From positions 372,001 to 436,000 of the forward strand of contig NZ_QRDZ01000001.1 in NCBI RefSeq assembly GCF_003386235.1: DNA of 64,000 nucleotides. The letters run 5' to 3'. The stretch comes from Cohnella phaseoli (GTDB lineage: Bacteria > Bacillota > Bacilli > Paenibacillales > Paenibacillaceae). The notes below the pieces were generated by a model. It was not told where the DNA came from, did not search any database, and was given only the letters and a program-made list of their open reading frames with translations. Position numbers and translations under genes: made by a program. Shown in pieces: positions 54,282 through 63,171 of this stretch; positions within the stretch are counted from its first letter, which is position 1; the number at the start of each line of letters is the position of its first letter.

Positions 54282-55913
54282 ATGATTCCATTTTTATACG
54301 AACTGATCGAAGCAAAGCTTGTGACGGGACATGATTATCCCCTTCGCGCTATTTCGAATTCGCTAGCGCTGCTTATTCCGACCGACGACGTGCAGGTGAA
54401 GTTGGGCGATCGAACATACGATCTTCGCTGCAAACAGATGATGATGCTGCGCGATCCCGATTGCGAATTTCGTCTGCTTCCGACGGAGCCGGGGGAGCTT
54501 GGAGAGGTGTATGCCCTCGTTTTTAGGTGCTATCGCTTGTCTGCCAAAGATGACGATCAACTGCGTTATTCGGCGGACAGCGAGCACTTGCCCGAACACG
54601 GGCGCATTCTCGATTTAACCCGCCATACGACCGACTTGTTGCAAACCGCGCTTCATTCCGCCAATCAAGACGCTCATCATTCGAGCTCCCGCAAAAAGCA
54701 TGAAGATTTGCGCAGCTTAATGGAGGCGCTGACGGCCAACGATTTGTACGGCGCGGCTTTTCCCCAGCGCGATCGCGCGATCCGCCAAGCGGCGGAGTAT
54801 ATTGAAAGCAACTATGACAAGCCGCTTTCCCGCTCGACGGTCGCCCGGTTGACAGGCTTTAACGAAAGCTATTTCTCATCCCTGTTCCGCAAGGAAACGG
54901 GGTGGAGCTTTGGGGACTATGTCAGCCGGGTGCGAATCGACGAAGCGAAGCGTCAATTGCTTAGCTCGTCGGATATCGCGGGAGACATCGCGTTTAAGGT
55001 CGGGTTTTCGGACAGCTCGTATTTCGGGAAGGCGTTCAAGAAGTGCGCGGGGATGTCGCCCTCCCGATTCAGGACGCTGCGAGGCGCGACGCGGATAGCG
55101 GCCATGCAATTTTACGGGGCCCTGCTGGCGCTGGATATCGTTCCTTTGGCGGGAACGAGAGAGGTGCTTCGCTCCAGTCTCCTGTTGCGCGAACAATTGA
55201 CGAAGATGACGGTAATGGAAGAGATCGGTCAAATTGAACTGCTGATGGCTCTGAAGCCGGAGCTCATTCTCGTTCCCTCTTACTACTACAACATCCCCGA
55301 CGTTCTTCATGCGCTGGAAGCCGTTGCGCCCGTCGTTTCTTTTCCATGGGGCAGGCTGAATAAGCTTGAGGAAATAGACGAGCTTGGAAAGCTGCTGGGC
55401 AGAGAGGTTCAGGCAAAGCGGTGGATCGATGTCTATCGACGACAAGCGAAAATTGCGAAGGAGAGAGTCAGGGAGCTTCTTTCCGCGAACGAGACAGTCG
55501 GTTTATACGAGCTATGGAACGGAAATCAATGGATGCTTCCGCATTGGCCCGTTCGCTCGGCGTACAACGTCTATTCGTCGCTTGGGCTAAGCCCGCAGGC
55601 TCGCATCGAGGAAGAGGTGCTGGGGCCGAACGAGCCGAGTCACATTCAAGAAGACGAGCTTGCGGACTATGCCGCCGATCATATGTTTCTCATTGTTCCT
55701 TCGGACGAGCCGGAAAGCTATCGGGAGCGGCTTATGCAGCGCGAAATCTGGCGAGAGCTGGTCAACCGCCGCGGCTGCCGTTTATACCTGCTAAGCTTGA
55801 ACGAATTTTGGCTGGACGACGGCGCAGCGCTGCTAAAACAGCTGGCTATTCTTGTCTCGCTGATAGAAAAAGAGGTCGAAATCCAACGATTTTACCATAA
55901 GGATATCCAATAG
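54282..55913 (+). CDS. AraC regulator fused to a siderophore-binding-protein domain (Btr-like)
   Basis: A 543-residue cytoplasmic regulator. Residues 1-160 form an N-terminal sensory part. Residues about 165-265 are an AraC double helix-turn-helix (RSTVARLTGFNESYFSSLFR; DIAFKVGFSDSSYFGKAFKK). Residues about 270-543 are a TroA-type ferric-siderophore-binding domain without lipobox (LEEIDELGKLLGREVQ). This is the plan of Bacillus Btr (YbbB), which activates siderophore uptake genes when bound by the siderophore. GGAGG precedes ATG 54282. It probably activates the binding lipoprotein genes downstream. Confidence 0.9.
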   Translation: MIPFLYELIEAKLVTGHDYPLRAISNSLALLIPTDDVQVKLGDRTYDLRCKQMMMLRDPDCEFRLLPTEPGELGEVYALVFRCYRLSAKDDDQLRYSADSEHLPEHGRILDLTRHTTDLLQTALHSANQDAHHSSSRKKHEDLRSLMEALTANDLYGAAFPQRDRAIRQAAEYIESNYDKPLSRSTVARLTGFNESYFSSLFRKETGWSFGDYVSRVRIDEAKRQLLSSSDIAGDIAFKVGFSDSSYFGKAFKKCAGMSPSRFRTLRGATRIAAMQFYGALLALDIVPLAGTREVLRSSLLLREQLTKMTVMEEIGQIELLMALKPELILVPSYYYNIPDVLHALEAVAPVVSFPWGRLNKLEEIDELGKLLGREVQAKRWIDVYRRQAKIAKERVRELLSANETVGLYELWNGNQWMLPHWPVRSAYNVYSSLGLSPQARIEEEVLGPNEPSHIQEDELADYAADHMFLIVPSDEPESYRERLMQREIWRELVNRRGCRLYLLSLNEFWLDDGAALLKQLAILVSLIEKEVEIQRFYHKDIQ

Positions 55914-55961
55914 AAATACATCGACTTTCCTGAAGACCAACCGTTACAATGAAATTCATTC

Positions 55962-55980
55962 GAGAATGATTATCATTATT
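55962..55980 (+). promoter_or_regulatory. Fur box before the first binding lipoprotein
   Basis: GAGAATGATTATCATTATT matches most positions of the 19-bp Fur consensus GATAATGATAATCATTATC. It lies just upstream of the ribosome site of the gene at 55997, so iron repression is expected. Confidence 0.85.
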
Positions 55981-55996
55981 AATGGAGGGTCAAGAG

Positions 55997-56995
55997 TTGA
56001 AACATTCTTTGGTATGGAAAACGATGATAGGTTTGATGTTGGTTGCGTTATTCGTCACGGCATGCGGTAATGGCGGGAACGAGGGGAATCGACAAGCGGG
56101 CACTGCGACGCCGGTTGCGTCCTCTGCGGCTCCAAGCGAGAGTGCTGAAGCCGAAGCGACTACGAAGAAAGTGGCCGCGCCTCTGGGGGAGATCGAAATT
56201 CCGACGCATCCCGTAAAAATTGTGACCGACGGCTATTTGCCGGAATTGCTCGTTCTTGGCGTGAAGCCGGTAGGAGCTACGCAATGGGAACTGGAGAATA
56301 AAGTCATTCAGGACCAAATTGCCGGAATCGCCAACACGGGAGAGCGCTCCTTGGAAGCCATATTGGCGTTGGAGCCGGATTTGATTGTCACGTGGGTGTC
56401 CGATAAGGCGATTTTGGAGCAATACGAGAAGATCGCCCCGACGCTAGCGATTCCCTACGGTCATTTCTCAAGCATTCACGAGACGTTGAACTTCCTTGGT
56501 GACGCCTTGGGCAAGCAGGAGGAAGCGAAGACGTGGTTGGCGGACCTGGATCAGACTGCAGCGGATGCGCGGGCGAAGCTGGAAAAGGTGATCGATCCCG
56601 CTGCGACGTTCTCCTTAATGGGCGTGTTCGTAGTTGATAAGGGGTTTTACGTATACGGCGACGGCGGGTACCGCGGCGGCGAAGCGATCTACACTCATTT
56701 GCAGCTGACGCCTCCTGCAAAGCAGAAAGAGGAGATGATCGGCAAAGAGGCATACAGACAAATCTCCTACGAGGTGGTCGACGATTACGCCGGCGATTAT
56801 ATTTTCCTGGATCAGGGTCAGATGATATCCGAGGTTTGGGGAAGCGATGAAAAGCTGTGGAAATCGTTGGATGCGGTGAAAAACGATCGCGTATTTCAAC
56901 TGGACCCCGAGTTGTTCTGGGGGAACGATCCGATTTCCCTCAAGTTGCAAATCAATGAAATCGCCCGAATGCTGCTAGAGAAAGCCGGTTCGTAA
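55997..56995 (+). CDS. Iron-siderophore ABC transporter substrate-binding lipoprotein
   Basis: A 332-residue lipoprotein that captures a ferric siderophore outside the membrane. Signal and lipobox: LMLVALFVTACGNG with Cys as the lipidated residue; a Ser/Ala/Glu-rich linker; then a TroA-fold domain (LGVKPVGATQWELENKVIQD; RSLEAILALEPDLIVTWVSD). Start TTG 55997 is seven bases after GGAGGG; an ATG at 55982 lies before that site. A Fur box precedes it. No permease or ATPase gene follows, so the transporter core must be elsewhere. Confidence 0.92.
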   Translation: MKHSLVWKTMIGLMLVALFVTACGNGGNEGNRQAGTATPVASSAAPSESAEAEATTKKVAAPLGEIEIPTHPVKIVTDGYLPELLVLGVKPVGATQWELENKVIQDQIAGIANTGERSLEAILALEPDLIVTWVSDKAILEQYEKIAPTLAIPYGHFSSIHETLNFLGDALGKQEEAKTWLADLDQTAADARAKLEKVIDPAATFSLMGVFVVDKGFYVYGDGGYRGGEAIYTHLQLTPPAKQKEEMIGKEAYRQISYEVVDDYAGDYIFLDQGQMISEVWGSDEKLWKSLDAVKNDRVFQLDPELFWGNDPISLKLQINEIARMLLEKAGS

Positions 56996-57013
56996 AAGAG
57001 AAAGGTTCGACGG

Positions 57014-57054
57014 ATGGCGTTAAGCTTGCAAACATGCAGGCTTAACGCCATTTT
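57014..57054 (+). terminator. Rho-independent terminator
   Basis: Perfect 12-bp arms ATGGCGTTAAGC (57014-57025) and GCTTAACGCCAT (57040-57051), followed by TTT. Ends the first binding-lipoprotein transcript. Confidence 0.85.
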
Positions 57055-57095
57055 GGCATTCGCTGCGACAACTCGATCGAATTGCGGGCTTGAAG

Positions 57096-57110
57096 TGAGA
57101 ATCATTATCG
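57096..57110 (+). promoter_or_regulatory. Fur box before the second AraC gene
   Basis: TGAGAATCATTATCG matches 13 of 15 positions of the 7-1-7 Fur palindrome TGATAATNATTATCA. It lies 46 bases before the start codon of the AraC-type reading frame, so that regulator is itself probably iron-repressed. Confidence 0.8.
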
Positions 57111-57155
57111 ATTACAATAACCCCAATTCCGAAACGGCAGGGCGAGGTGCAGGCA

Positions 57156-59150
57156 TTGAATTGGGACGAGCAGAGGCTGCTGTGGAGCAGCGCGGCCGTA
57201 AATGTATGGGATATTCGTTATAACACGCTGTGGGAAGGGCAGGATTGGCTCTCCTATCGGCTTCCCGCGAACATCTTTTTGTTTGCGGTCAGCGGCAGCG
57301 CCTATGTGCAGATCGACGACCGCAAATACTACTTGAAGAAGCACCATCTGCTGCACGCCGGTAAAGGAATGGGGATGGACATTATGCCGGCCAAGCATGA
57401 GTTTTCGTTTTATCTCATTTACTATAAGGCGACTCTGCCCGCAGTAGCTGCAGGCTCCGCCGTTAATAGATTGCTTGCGGAATCGCGGGCATTTGACAAA
57501 GTCTATCCTATTATTTTGCCAGAGCCCGGTTCTGTGCACAGTCTAATTCGTCGAATGTACGAGGAATGGCGGCAGTCCGGCGTATTGGTGCAAATTCGGA
57601 TGAAATCGATGCTGTACGAAATGATCTACGAGTTGCTCAGCCAATTGCACCATTCCAAAGACAGAGGAAGTCCTTCGGATCTTGTGGCCTACGCGCTTCG
57701 TTATATCCACGAGCATTACGCCGACGCCGTAACGATGGAGCAATTGGCCGAACTGCTCGGCTGCAGCAGCAGCTATATGTACAGACTGTTCAAGGCGGAG
57801 ATCGGCAAAAGCCCGAACGAAATAATAATCGGAATTCGAATGGAGCACGCCAAGCGTCGTTTGTTGACCACAAAGCTTAATCTGCGGGACATTGCCCTAT
57901 CCGTAGGCTACTCGGATGTATATTATTTTAGCCGGTTATTCAAAAAACAGTTCGGAGTTTCCCCGCTGCAATTTCGTAGGCGCGAATACGGAACCGACGC
58001 TCTCCATCTTAGTCCATCAAATGCGTCAGTATCCTCCATTGTTCCGGCCGGGTCGCTCTCCTATAATCGTAATGTAAATGATAATCATTATCATAATGAG
58101 GGAGAGAGACAATTGATTTTAAGCAACCGCCCCAAATCTTCAATGACCGCCTTGGTCATGCTATGTCTATCGCTGCTCGTCAGCGCCTGTCAAACGAACA
58201 ACAACGCCAATTCGGCGAGCGAAGGCAGCTCCGCGCCAGCGGCGGCCAGCGCTGTCAATTCCGCTTCCGCTACCGCCAGTCAGAGTTCCGAGACATCCTC
58301 CGAAACTCGAGTGTACAAGCATAAGCACGGAGAGACGGAAATTCCGACGAATCCGAAGCGCGTCGTCACCGCGTACCATCTTGGACATATGCTGGCTTTG
58401 GGGGTGCGCCCGCTCGGCGCCGCGACCTATATTTTGCAATATTCCGAGAAGGCTATGGACACGACGGGCGTCATCGACCTGGGCGCTCCGCTGAATCTGG
58501 AGGTCATTGCCGGCTTGGAGCCGGATTTGATCATTCTGATCGAAGCCTATCTGGAGCCAAGCGGAGGGTACGAGAAATTCAGTAAAATCGCGCCGACCGT
58601 CGTTCTCGAAGCCAATCAGGACCCGGTGAAGGATATTCGGCTGGTTGGAGATTTGCTGAACAAGAAGGATGAGGCCGAGCAATGGATTAAGCAGTATGAG
58701 GATAAAATCGCGCAAACGAAGGAGCGCGTGCTGCAAAAGTTCGGTCCTGACGAAACGTTTACGATTCTGAACGTACGGAGCGAGAAGCTGCAGATGATCT
58801 ACCGGGATCGCAATATGGGAGGCAATATTATTTATTCCTACTGGGGCTTAAAGCCGCAAGAGAAAGTTCTCACAGACCTCATTAACGGCATTGACGACGA
58901 ATCGTCCTATCTGAACATTTCCAAAGAAGCGATACCGGACTTTGCAGGCGACCATCTCATTTTGGCTTCCGATGCCAGCGCAGAGGATGCCGTTGGCCAA
59001 CTGCTGGACAGCGGGCTGTGGAAATCCCTCGACGCCGTTAAAAACAATCATGTCTATCGCATCGACTTCGATCAATTTTTGTTTAACGATCCGATCTTCG
59101 CGATGAAGCAGGTGGATCTATTGGCAGACGTGCTAACCCGCAAACAATAG
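57156..59150 (+). CDS. AraC-family regulator reading in frame into a siderophore-binding lipoprotein
   Basis: One open frame of 664 residues. Residues 1-150 form a cupin-like sensory part (LFAVSGSAYVQIDDRKYYLK). Residues about 185-285 are an AraC double helix-turn-helix (TMEQLAELLGCSSSYMYRLF; DIALSVGYSDVYYFSRLFKK). A normal AraC protein would end near residue 290, but no stop follows. The frame passes through a Fur box (58074-58092) and enters a complete lipoprotein: lipobox LLVSAC, then a TroA domain. The binding protein has its own start at 58113. TTG 57156 is eight bases after GAGG. Either a true fusion or a recently lost stop codon. Confidence 0.85.
   Translation: MNWDEQRLLWSSAAVNVWDIRYNTLWEGQDWLSYRLPANIFLFAVSGSAYVQIDDRKYYLKKHHLLHAGKGMGMDIMPAKHEFSFYLIYYKATLPAVAAGSAVNRLLAESRAFDKVYPIILPEPGSVHSLIRRMYEEWRQSGVLVQIRMKSMLYEMIYELLSQLHHSKDRGSPSDLVAYALRYIHEHYADAVTMEQLAELLGCSSSYMYRLFKAEIGKSPNEIIIGIRMEHAKRRLLTTKLNLRDIALSVGYSDVYYFSRLFKKQFGVSPLQFRRREYGTDALHLSPSNASVSSIVPAGSLSYNRNVNDNHYHNEGERQLILSNRPKSSMTALVMLCLSLLVSACQTNNNANSASEGSSAPAAASAVNSASATASQSSETSSETRVYKHKHGETEIPTNPKRVVTAYHLGHMLALGVRPLGAATYILQYSEKAMDTTGVIDLGAPLNLEVIAGLEPDLIILIEAYLEPSGGYEKFSKIAPTVVLEANQDPVKDIRLVGDLLNKKDEAEQWIKQYEDKIAQTKERVLQKFGPDETFTILNVRSEKLQMIYRDRNMGGNIIYSYWGLKPQEKVLTDLINGIDDESSYLNISKEAIPDFAGDHLILASDASAEDAVGQLLDSGLWKSLDAVKNNHVYRIDFDQFLFNDPIFAMKQVDLLADVLTRKQ
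58074..58092 (+). promoter_or_regulatory. Fur box inside the AraC/lipoprotein reading frame
   Basis: GTAAATGATAATCATTATC matches 17 of 19 positions of the Fur consensus. It stands 20 bases before the internal TTG start at 58113, as expected for the promoter of an independent binding-protein gene. Confidence 0.85.
58113..59150 (+). CDS. Iron-siderophore substrate-binding lipoprotein, internal start
   Basis: The 345-residue product if translation begins at TTG 58113, which has GAGGGAG upstream and its own Fur box. Signal peptide MTALVMLCLSLLVSAC with lipidated Cys26, a Ser/Ala-rich linker of about 40 residues, then a TroA-type ferric-siderophore-binding domain (HLGHMLALGVRPLGAATYIL; VIAGLEPDLIILIEAYLEPS). 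In frame with the upstream AraC gene, so it can also be the C-terminal part of a 664-residue fusion. Followed by a terminator. Confidence 0.88.
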   Translation: MILSNRPKSSMTALVMLCLSLLVSACQTNNNANSASEGSSAPAAASAVNSASATASQSSETSSETRVYKHKHGETEIPTNPKRVVTAYHLGHMLALGVRPLGAATYILQYSEKAMDTTGVIDLGAPLNLEVIAGLEPDLIILIEAYLEPSGGYEKFSKIAPTVVLEANQDPVKDIRLVGDLLNKKDEAEQWIKQYEDKIAQTKERVLQKFGPDETFTILNVRSEKLQMIYRDRNMGGNIIYSYWGLKPQEKVLTDLINGIDDESSYLNISKEAIPDFAGDHLILASDASAEDAVGQLLDSGLWKSLDAVKNNHVYRIDFDQFLFNDPIFAMKQVDLLADVLTRKQ

Positions 59151-59166
59151 AGCGGTTCTCATCCAA

Positions 59167-59200
59167 ACCTTGAGGGACTTGAATCCTTCAAGGTTTTTTA
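59167..59200 (+). terminator. Rho-independent terminator
   Basis: ACCTTGAGGGA and TCCTTCAAGGT pair with one G-U pair, then six T. Ends the siderophore-binding gene. Confidence 0.85.
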
Positions 59201-59249
59201 GTGTAATTATGAAGAAAGCGAATCGAGGGATTCGGCAAGGAGGAGCAAA

Positions 59250-59978
59250 GTGGAGAAAACGAGAAAAACGAGAGTCGCTCCGGAGATCGTCGAACCGCTG
59301 TTTTACGCGTTGGCGGCGACGTCGGTCTTATGCGCGGTGTTAATCGCCATTAGGACGCTGCGTATGGAGGATGTGCAGTACCGGTTTCTGCTGTGGAATT
59401 TGTTTCTGGCCTGGCTTCCGTTGATCGTATCGATGACCGCCTTGACGTTCGTTCGCGTCGCCCGGGGAGCGATGCTGGGAGCCGGACTGATCGTGCTCGG
59501 CGTCGCCTGGCTGCTCCTGTATCCGAATGCGCCCTACTTGACGACCGATTTTATTCATCTGATCTTCGATACCTACTACATTCGCTACGATAAGGACGGC
59601 TTGCTGCTGTGGTACGATCTCGTTTTGTTTTTTCTGTTTTCCTGGTGCGGGCTGTTGCTTGGCTATTTGTCGATGCGGCACTTCCATGAGCTTGTCAATC
59701 ATTACTTCGGGCTGCTGACGGGATGGATATTCATTCTGACGGTATCCTTCCTGGGCGGCTTCGGCGTCTATCTGGGCAGAATCGTCCGACTGAACAGCTG
59801 GGACGTGCTGTTCAGCCCGTTCCGGTTGCTTGAAGGCGTATTAGAGGGGATCAACAGGCAGGCGGTCGGATTTACGCTGTTGTTCGGGACGCTGATTCTG
59901 ATCGTCTACGTATCGCTATTTCTCGGATGGAGCCGGAGATCCTCCTCATCGTCCGCAACGACAGGAGAAGGGCCGTGA
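59250..59978 (+). CDS. DUF1361 integral membrane protein
   Basis: A 242-residue protein with about seven membrane helices. NLFLAWLPLIVSMTALTFV, LLYPNAPYLTTDFIHL and GGFGVYLGRIVRLNSWDVLF are typical of the DUF1361 family. GTG 59250 follows AAGGAGGAG. The last 73 bases overlap the 3' end of the AraC gene on the other strand. Function unknown. Confidence 0.88.
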   Translation: MEKTRKTRVAPEIVEPLFYALAATSVLCAVLIAIRTLRMEDVQYRFLLWNLFLAWLPLIVSMTALTFVRVARGAMLGAGLIVLGVAWLLLYPNAPYLTTDFIHLIFDTYYIRYDKDGLLLWYDLVLFFLFSWCGLLLGYLSMRHFHELVNHYFGLLTGWIFILTVSFLGGFGVYLGRIVRLNSWDVLFSPFRLLEGVLEGINRQAVGFTLLFGTLILIVYVSLFLGWSRRSSSSSATTGEGP

Positions 59979-60793
59979 AGCCTGCGATACTGCTCGGGCG
60001 TCAGCCCCTCCTTCTGCCTGAAAGTAGCGACAAAATGGCTCGGATCGCGAAAGCCGACCGCCTCGCCGATCCGGCGCACGCTCCAATCGGGGCGGGAGGG
60101 CAGCCATTCCTTCGCTTTGCGCAGACGGAGCTGGATGAGGTAGGCGTAAGCGGTCTGGCCGAACGATTGGCGGAACCTCTCATTCAGCTGCCGCTCGCCG
60201 ATGCCCAATCTCTCCGCCATAGCCGCCAGCCCCAAGTCGGGGTTGGCGTATTCTTTTTCCAGCCACTGCAGCAGGTCCTGCACGCGCTCCAACCGTTGAT
60301 TCAACGAAGGGAGATGGTTGCTTCTGCCATTTGTTCGCAGCAGCGTCAGAAATCGATACAGCTCCGCAGAGCTCTGCCAGCCCGACGCGTCGACACCCAA
60401 TTCCGCCAGCCTTAGCATGCTGTCTACTTGTTCCGTGATCGCGTTGTCGTCGCCATCCCATTGGATTTTGCCGGGAAGCGCTCCGATCAGCTCGGAGACA
60501 AGTCCGTCGGCCAGCGTTCCCGTGAATGTGACGTAAGACGTTTTCCATAGAGGGCTTTTGGCGGAATAGAAATGGCGTCTCCCCGGCGGCAGCAAAATGC
60601 CGGACCGTTCGGGAAGCTTAAAGCTCCGTCCTTCGGCCCGCAGCTCCCCTTCTCCTTCGAGCGTAAGCAGCCAGTGGTAGCAGGGATAACCGCGGGGCCG
60701 TTGAATCGGCTCCTGCTCGGGGTTGATGCCGATCGTTTCCATCTGCAGCGGCAGCGCATCCGTCGGTACGGGCGGGACGACTCGTCGTATCAC
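59906..60793 (-). CDS. AraC-family transcriptional regulator
   Basis: A 295-residue regulator with an N-terminal cupin part (ERSGILLPPGRRHFYSAKSP) and a C-terminal AraC domain (GLAAMAERLGIGERQLNERF; RIGEAVGFRDPSHFVATFRQ; LTPEQYRRLHG). GTG 60793 has GGAGG ten bases upstream. The C-terminal 20 residues lie in the region overlapping the DUF1361 gene. Divergent from the GH42 beta-galactosidase gene, so it is its probable activator. Confidence 0.9.
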   Translation of the reverse strand: MIRRVVPPVPTDALPLQMETIGINPEQEPIQRPRGYPCYHWLLTLEGEGELRAEGRSFKLPERSGILLPPGRRHFYSAKSPLWKTSYVTFTGTLADGLVSELIGALPGKIQWDGDDNAITEQVDSMLRLAELGVDASGWQSSAELYRFLTLLRTNGRSNHLPSLNQRLERVQDLLQWLEKEYANPDLGLAAMAERLGIGERQLNERFRQSFGQTAYAYLIQLRLRKAKEWLPSRPDWSVRRIGEAVGFRDPSHFVATFRQKEGLTPEQYRRLHGPSPVVADDEEDLRLHPRNSDT

Positions 60794-60912
60794 TCTGAGA
60801 CAACCTCCATATTCTTATATGCCTAAACCATTTTATTATATAGGATAAGGATAAATATTGCTTATATAATTTAATGATAAACGACATTTTACAATATGAT
60901 GAGGTGCTTTCC

Positions 60913-62958
60913 ATGATCAATGAACGGAAGCCGAAAATATGGTACGGAGGAGATTACAACCCGGATCAATGGGAGAAGCCGGTCTGGGACGAGGATCTGA
61001 GAATGTTTAAGCTGGCCGGCATCGACGTTGCGACGCTTAACGTGTTCGCATGGGCGCGCAATCAGCCCGACGAGGATACGTACGAGTTCGGCTGGCTCGA
61101 CGAGATGATGGACAAGCTGCACGCGGACGGCGTCGGCGTCTGTCTGGCGACGAGCACGGCGGCTCATCCGGCTTGGATGGCCAGAAAATATCCCGACGTG
61201 CTAAGAGTCGATTTCGACGGGCGCAAGCGCAAGTTCGGCGGCCGCCACAATTCCTGTCCGAACAGTCCGACCTACCGGAAATACTCGGTGCGGATGGCGG
61301 ATAAGCTGGCAGAGCGCTACAAGGATCATCCGGGATTGCTAATTTGGCACATTTCCAATGAATACGGCGGATACTGCTACTGCGACAATTGCGCGGCGGC
61401 TTTTCGCGAGTGGCTGCGCAAGCGGTACGGGTCGCTGGAGAGAGTCAACCGGGCGTGGAACACGGCTTTCTGGGGTCATCAATTTTACGATTGGGAGGAC
61501 ATTGTTCCGCCAAGCTCGCTCAGCGAGGAATGGCGCGGCCCGAACGGGCGGACGGCGACCAGCTTCCAAGGGATTTCCCTGGATTATTGCCGCTTCCAGT
61601 CGGACAGTCTGCTGGAGTGCTATAAGCTGGAATACGACGCAGTCAAAAAGCATACGCCCGACATTCCGGCGACGACGAATTTAATGGGCGCCTTTAAGGA
61701 GCTGGATTACCACAAGTGGGCGAAGGAGCTGGACGTTGTCTCGTGGGACAACTATCCGGGCCTCGATACGCCGCACAGCTATACGGCGATGATGCACGAC
61801 CTGATGCGCGGGCTGAAGGACGGCCAGCCGTTTATGCTAATGGAGCAGACGCCGAGCCAGCAGAACTGGCAGCCTTACAATTCGCTCAAGCGTCCCGGCG
61901 TCATGCGGCTGTGGAGCTACCAAGCGGTGGCGCGCGGCGCGGACACGGTCATGTTCTTCCAGCTGCGGCGCTCGATCGGCGCGTGCGAGAAGTATCATGG
62001 CGCGGTCATCGAGCACGTCGGCCACGAGCATACACGGGTGTTCAAGGAGTGCGCGGAGCTTGGGCGGGAGCTGTTCGAGCTGGGAGACGCTTTGCTAGAC
62101 GCGCGCGTGAAGGCGAAGGTGGCGATTCTGTTCGACTGGGACAACTGGTGGGCCGTCGAGCTGTCCAGCGGTCCAACCGTCGCGTTAAAGTATGTCGAAG
62201 AGCTGCATAAAGCGTACGACGCGCTGTACAAAGCGAACATTGCGGCCGATGTCGTCTCGTTGGAGGCCGACTTGAGCGGATACGACCTCGTTATCGCACC
62301 GGTGCTGTATATGATCAAGCCGGGAATTGCGCAGAAGCTTGAGGAGTATGTGTCGGCCGGAGGGACCTTCGTCACGACATTCTTCAGCGGTATCGTGAAC
62401 GAGAGCGATCTGGTCACGCTCGGGGGGTATCCGGGAGAGCTGCGCAAGCTGCTGGGCATCTGGGCCGAGGAAATTGACGCGCTGCTGCCGAGCCAGAGCA
62501 ATACGATCGTCGTCCGAAATCCGGGGGATGGCCTCCAGGCCTCGTATGCTTGCGGAATGCTCTGCGATCTTATTCATTCGGAGGGGGCCGAGGTTGTCGC
62601 CGAGTATGGGGAAGATTTCTACGCGGGCATGCCGGCGTTGACAGTCAACCGTTTCGGAAACGGGGAAGCCTGGTATTTGGCTACAAGTCCGGAGGCGGCG
62701 TTCCTGCAGGATTGGCTGCCTAAGCTGTGCGCCTCTCGCGGTATCGCGCCGCTTGTCGCCTCCGCTCCGGAGGGCGTCGAGACGACGGTTCGCGAGAAAG
62801 ACGGAACGAGTTATCTGTTCGTCCTGAACCATAATGCCGAGGCTGTATCGGTAGCCTTGGGAGTACAGTCGGGTGTGGACATGTTGAGCGGACGCAACCT
62901 GAGCGAAGCTGCGGAGCTGGCCGGCCGGGATTTATGGATTGTGAAGCTGGACCGATAA
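60913..62958 (+). CDS. GH42 beta-galactosidase
   Basis: Hydrolyses beta-galactosides, typically galacto-oligosaccharides from plant galactans. The 681-residue length is usual for GH42. KPKIWYGGDYNPDQWEKPVW at the start, acid/base glutamate in LIWHISNEYGGYCYCDNC and nucleophile glutamate in FMLMEQTPSQQNWQPYN. The CYCDNC cysteines belong to the zinc site found in many GH42 enzymes. No signal peptide, so intracellular. ATG 60913 follows GAGGTG; an upstream ATG at 60874 is less likely. Confidence 0.95.
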   Translation: MINERKPKIWYGGDYNPDQWEKPVWDEDLRMFKLAGIDVATLNVFAWARNQPDEDTYEFGWLDEMMDKLHADGVGVCLATSTAAHPAWMARKYPDVLRVDFDGRKRKFGGRHNSCPNSPTYRKYSVRMADKLAERYKDHPGLLIWHISNEYGGYCYCDNCAAAFREWLRKRYGSLERVNRAWNTAFWGHQFYDWEDIVPPSSLSEEWRGPNGRTATSFQGISLDYCRFQSDSLLECYKLEYDAVKKHTPDIPATTNLMGAFKELDYHKWAKELDVVSWDNYPGLDTPHSYTAMMHDLMRGLKDGQPFMLMEQTPSQQNWQPYNSLKRPGVMRLWSYQAVARGADTVMFFQLRRSIGACEKYHGAVIEHVGHEHTRVFKECAELGRELFELGDALLDARVKAKVAILFDWDNWWAVELSSGPTVALKYVEELHKAYDALYKANIAADVVSLEADLSGYDLVIAPVLYMIKPGIAQKLEEYVSAGGTFVTTFFSGIVNESDLVTLGGYPGELRKLLGIWAEEIDALLPSQSNTIVVRNPGDGLQASYACGMLCDLIHSEGAEVVAEYGEDFYAGMPALTVNRFGNGEAWYLATSPEAAFLQDWLPKLCASRGIAPLVASAPEGVETTVREKDGTSYLFVLNHNAEAVSVALGVQSGVDMLSGRNLSEAAELAGRDLWIVKLDR

Positions 62959-63171
62959 ACCTGATCGCGGGCTATGGGAGCATGCGCATTTTCTCGCCGT
63001 AAGGCGGGGGAGAGCCATGCTTCTTTGTCATTGATCGGCGCGGTTGCGGCATAGGTTTGAATAAGTGCGCGGAACCCTGTAAAATTGTCGAAGTATGAGA
63101 TAAAATAATGAAATGAGCTACTTCATTACATGGGTTTCAACTTATGCAAGGCATAGGGAGGAGAGATTGGG

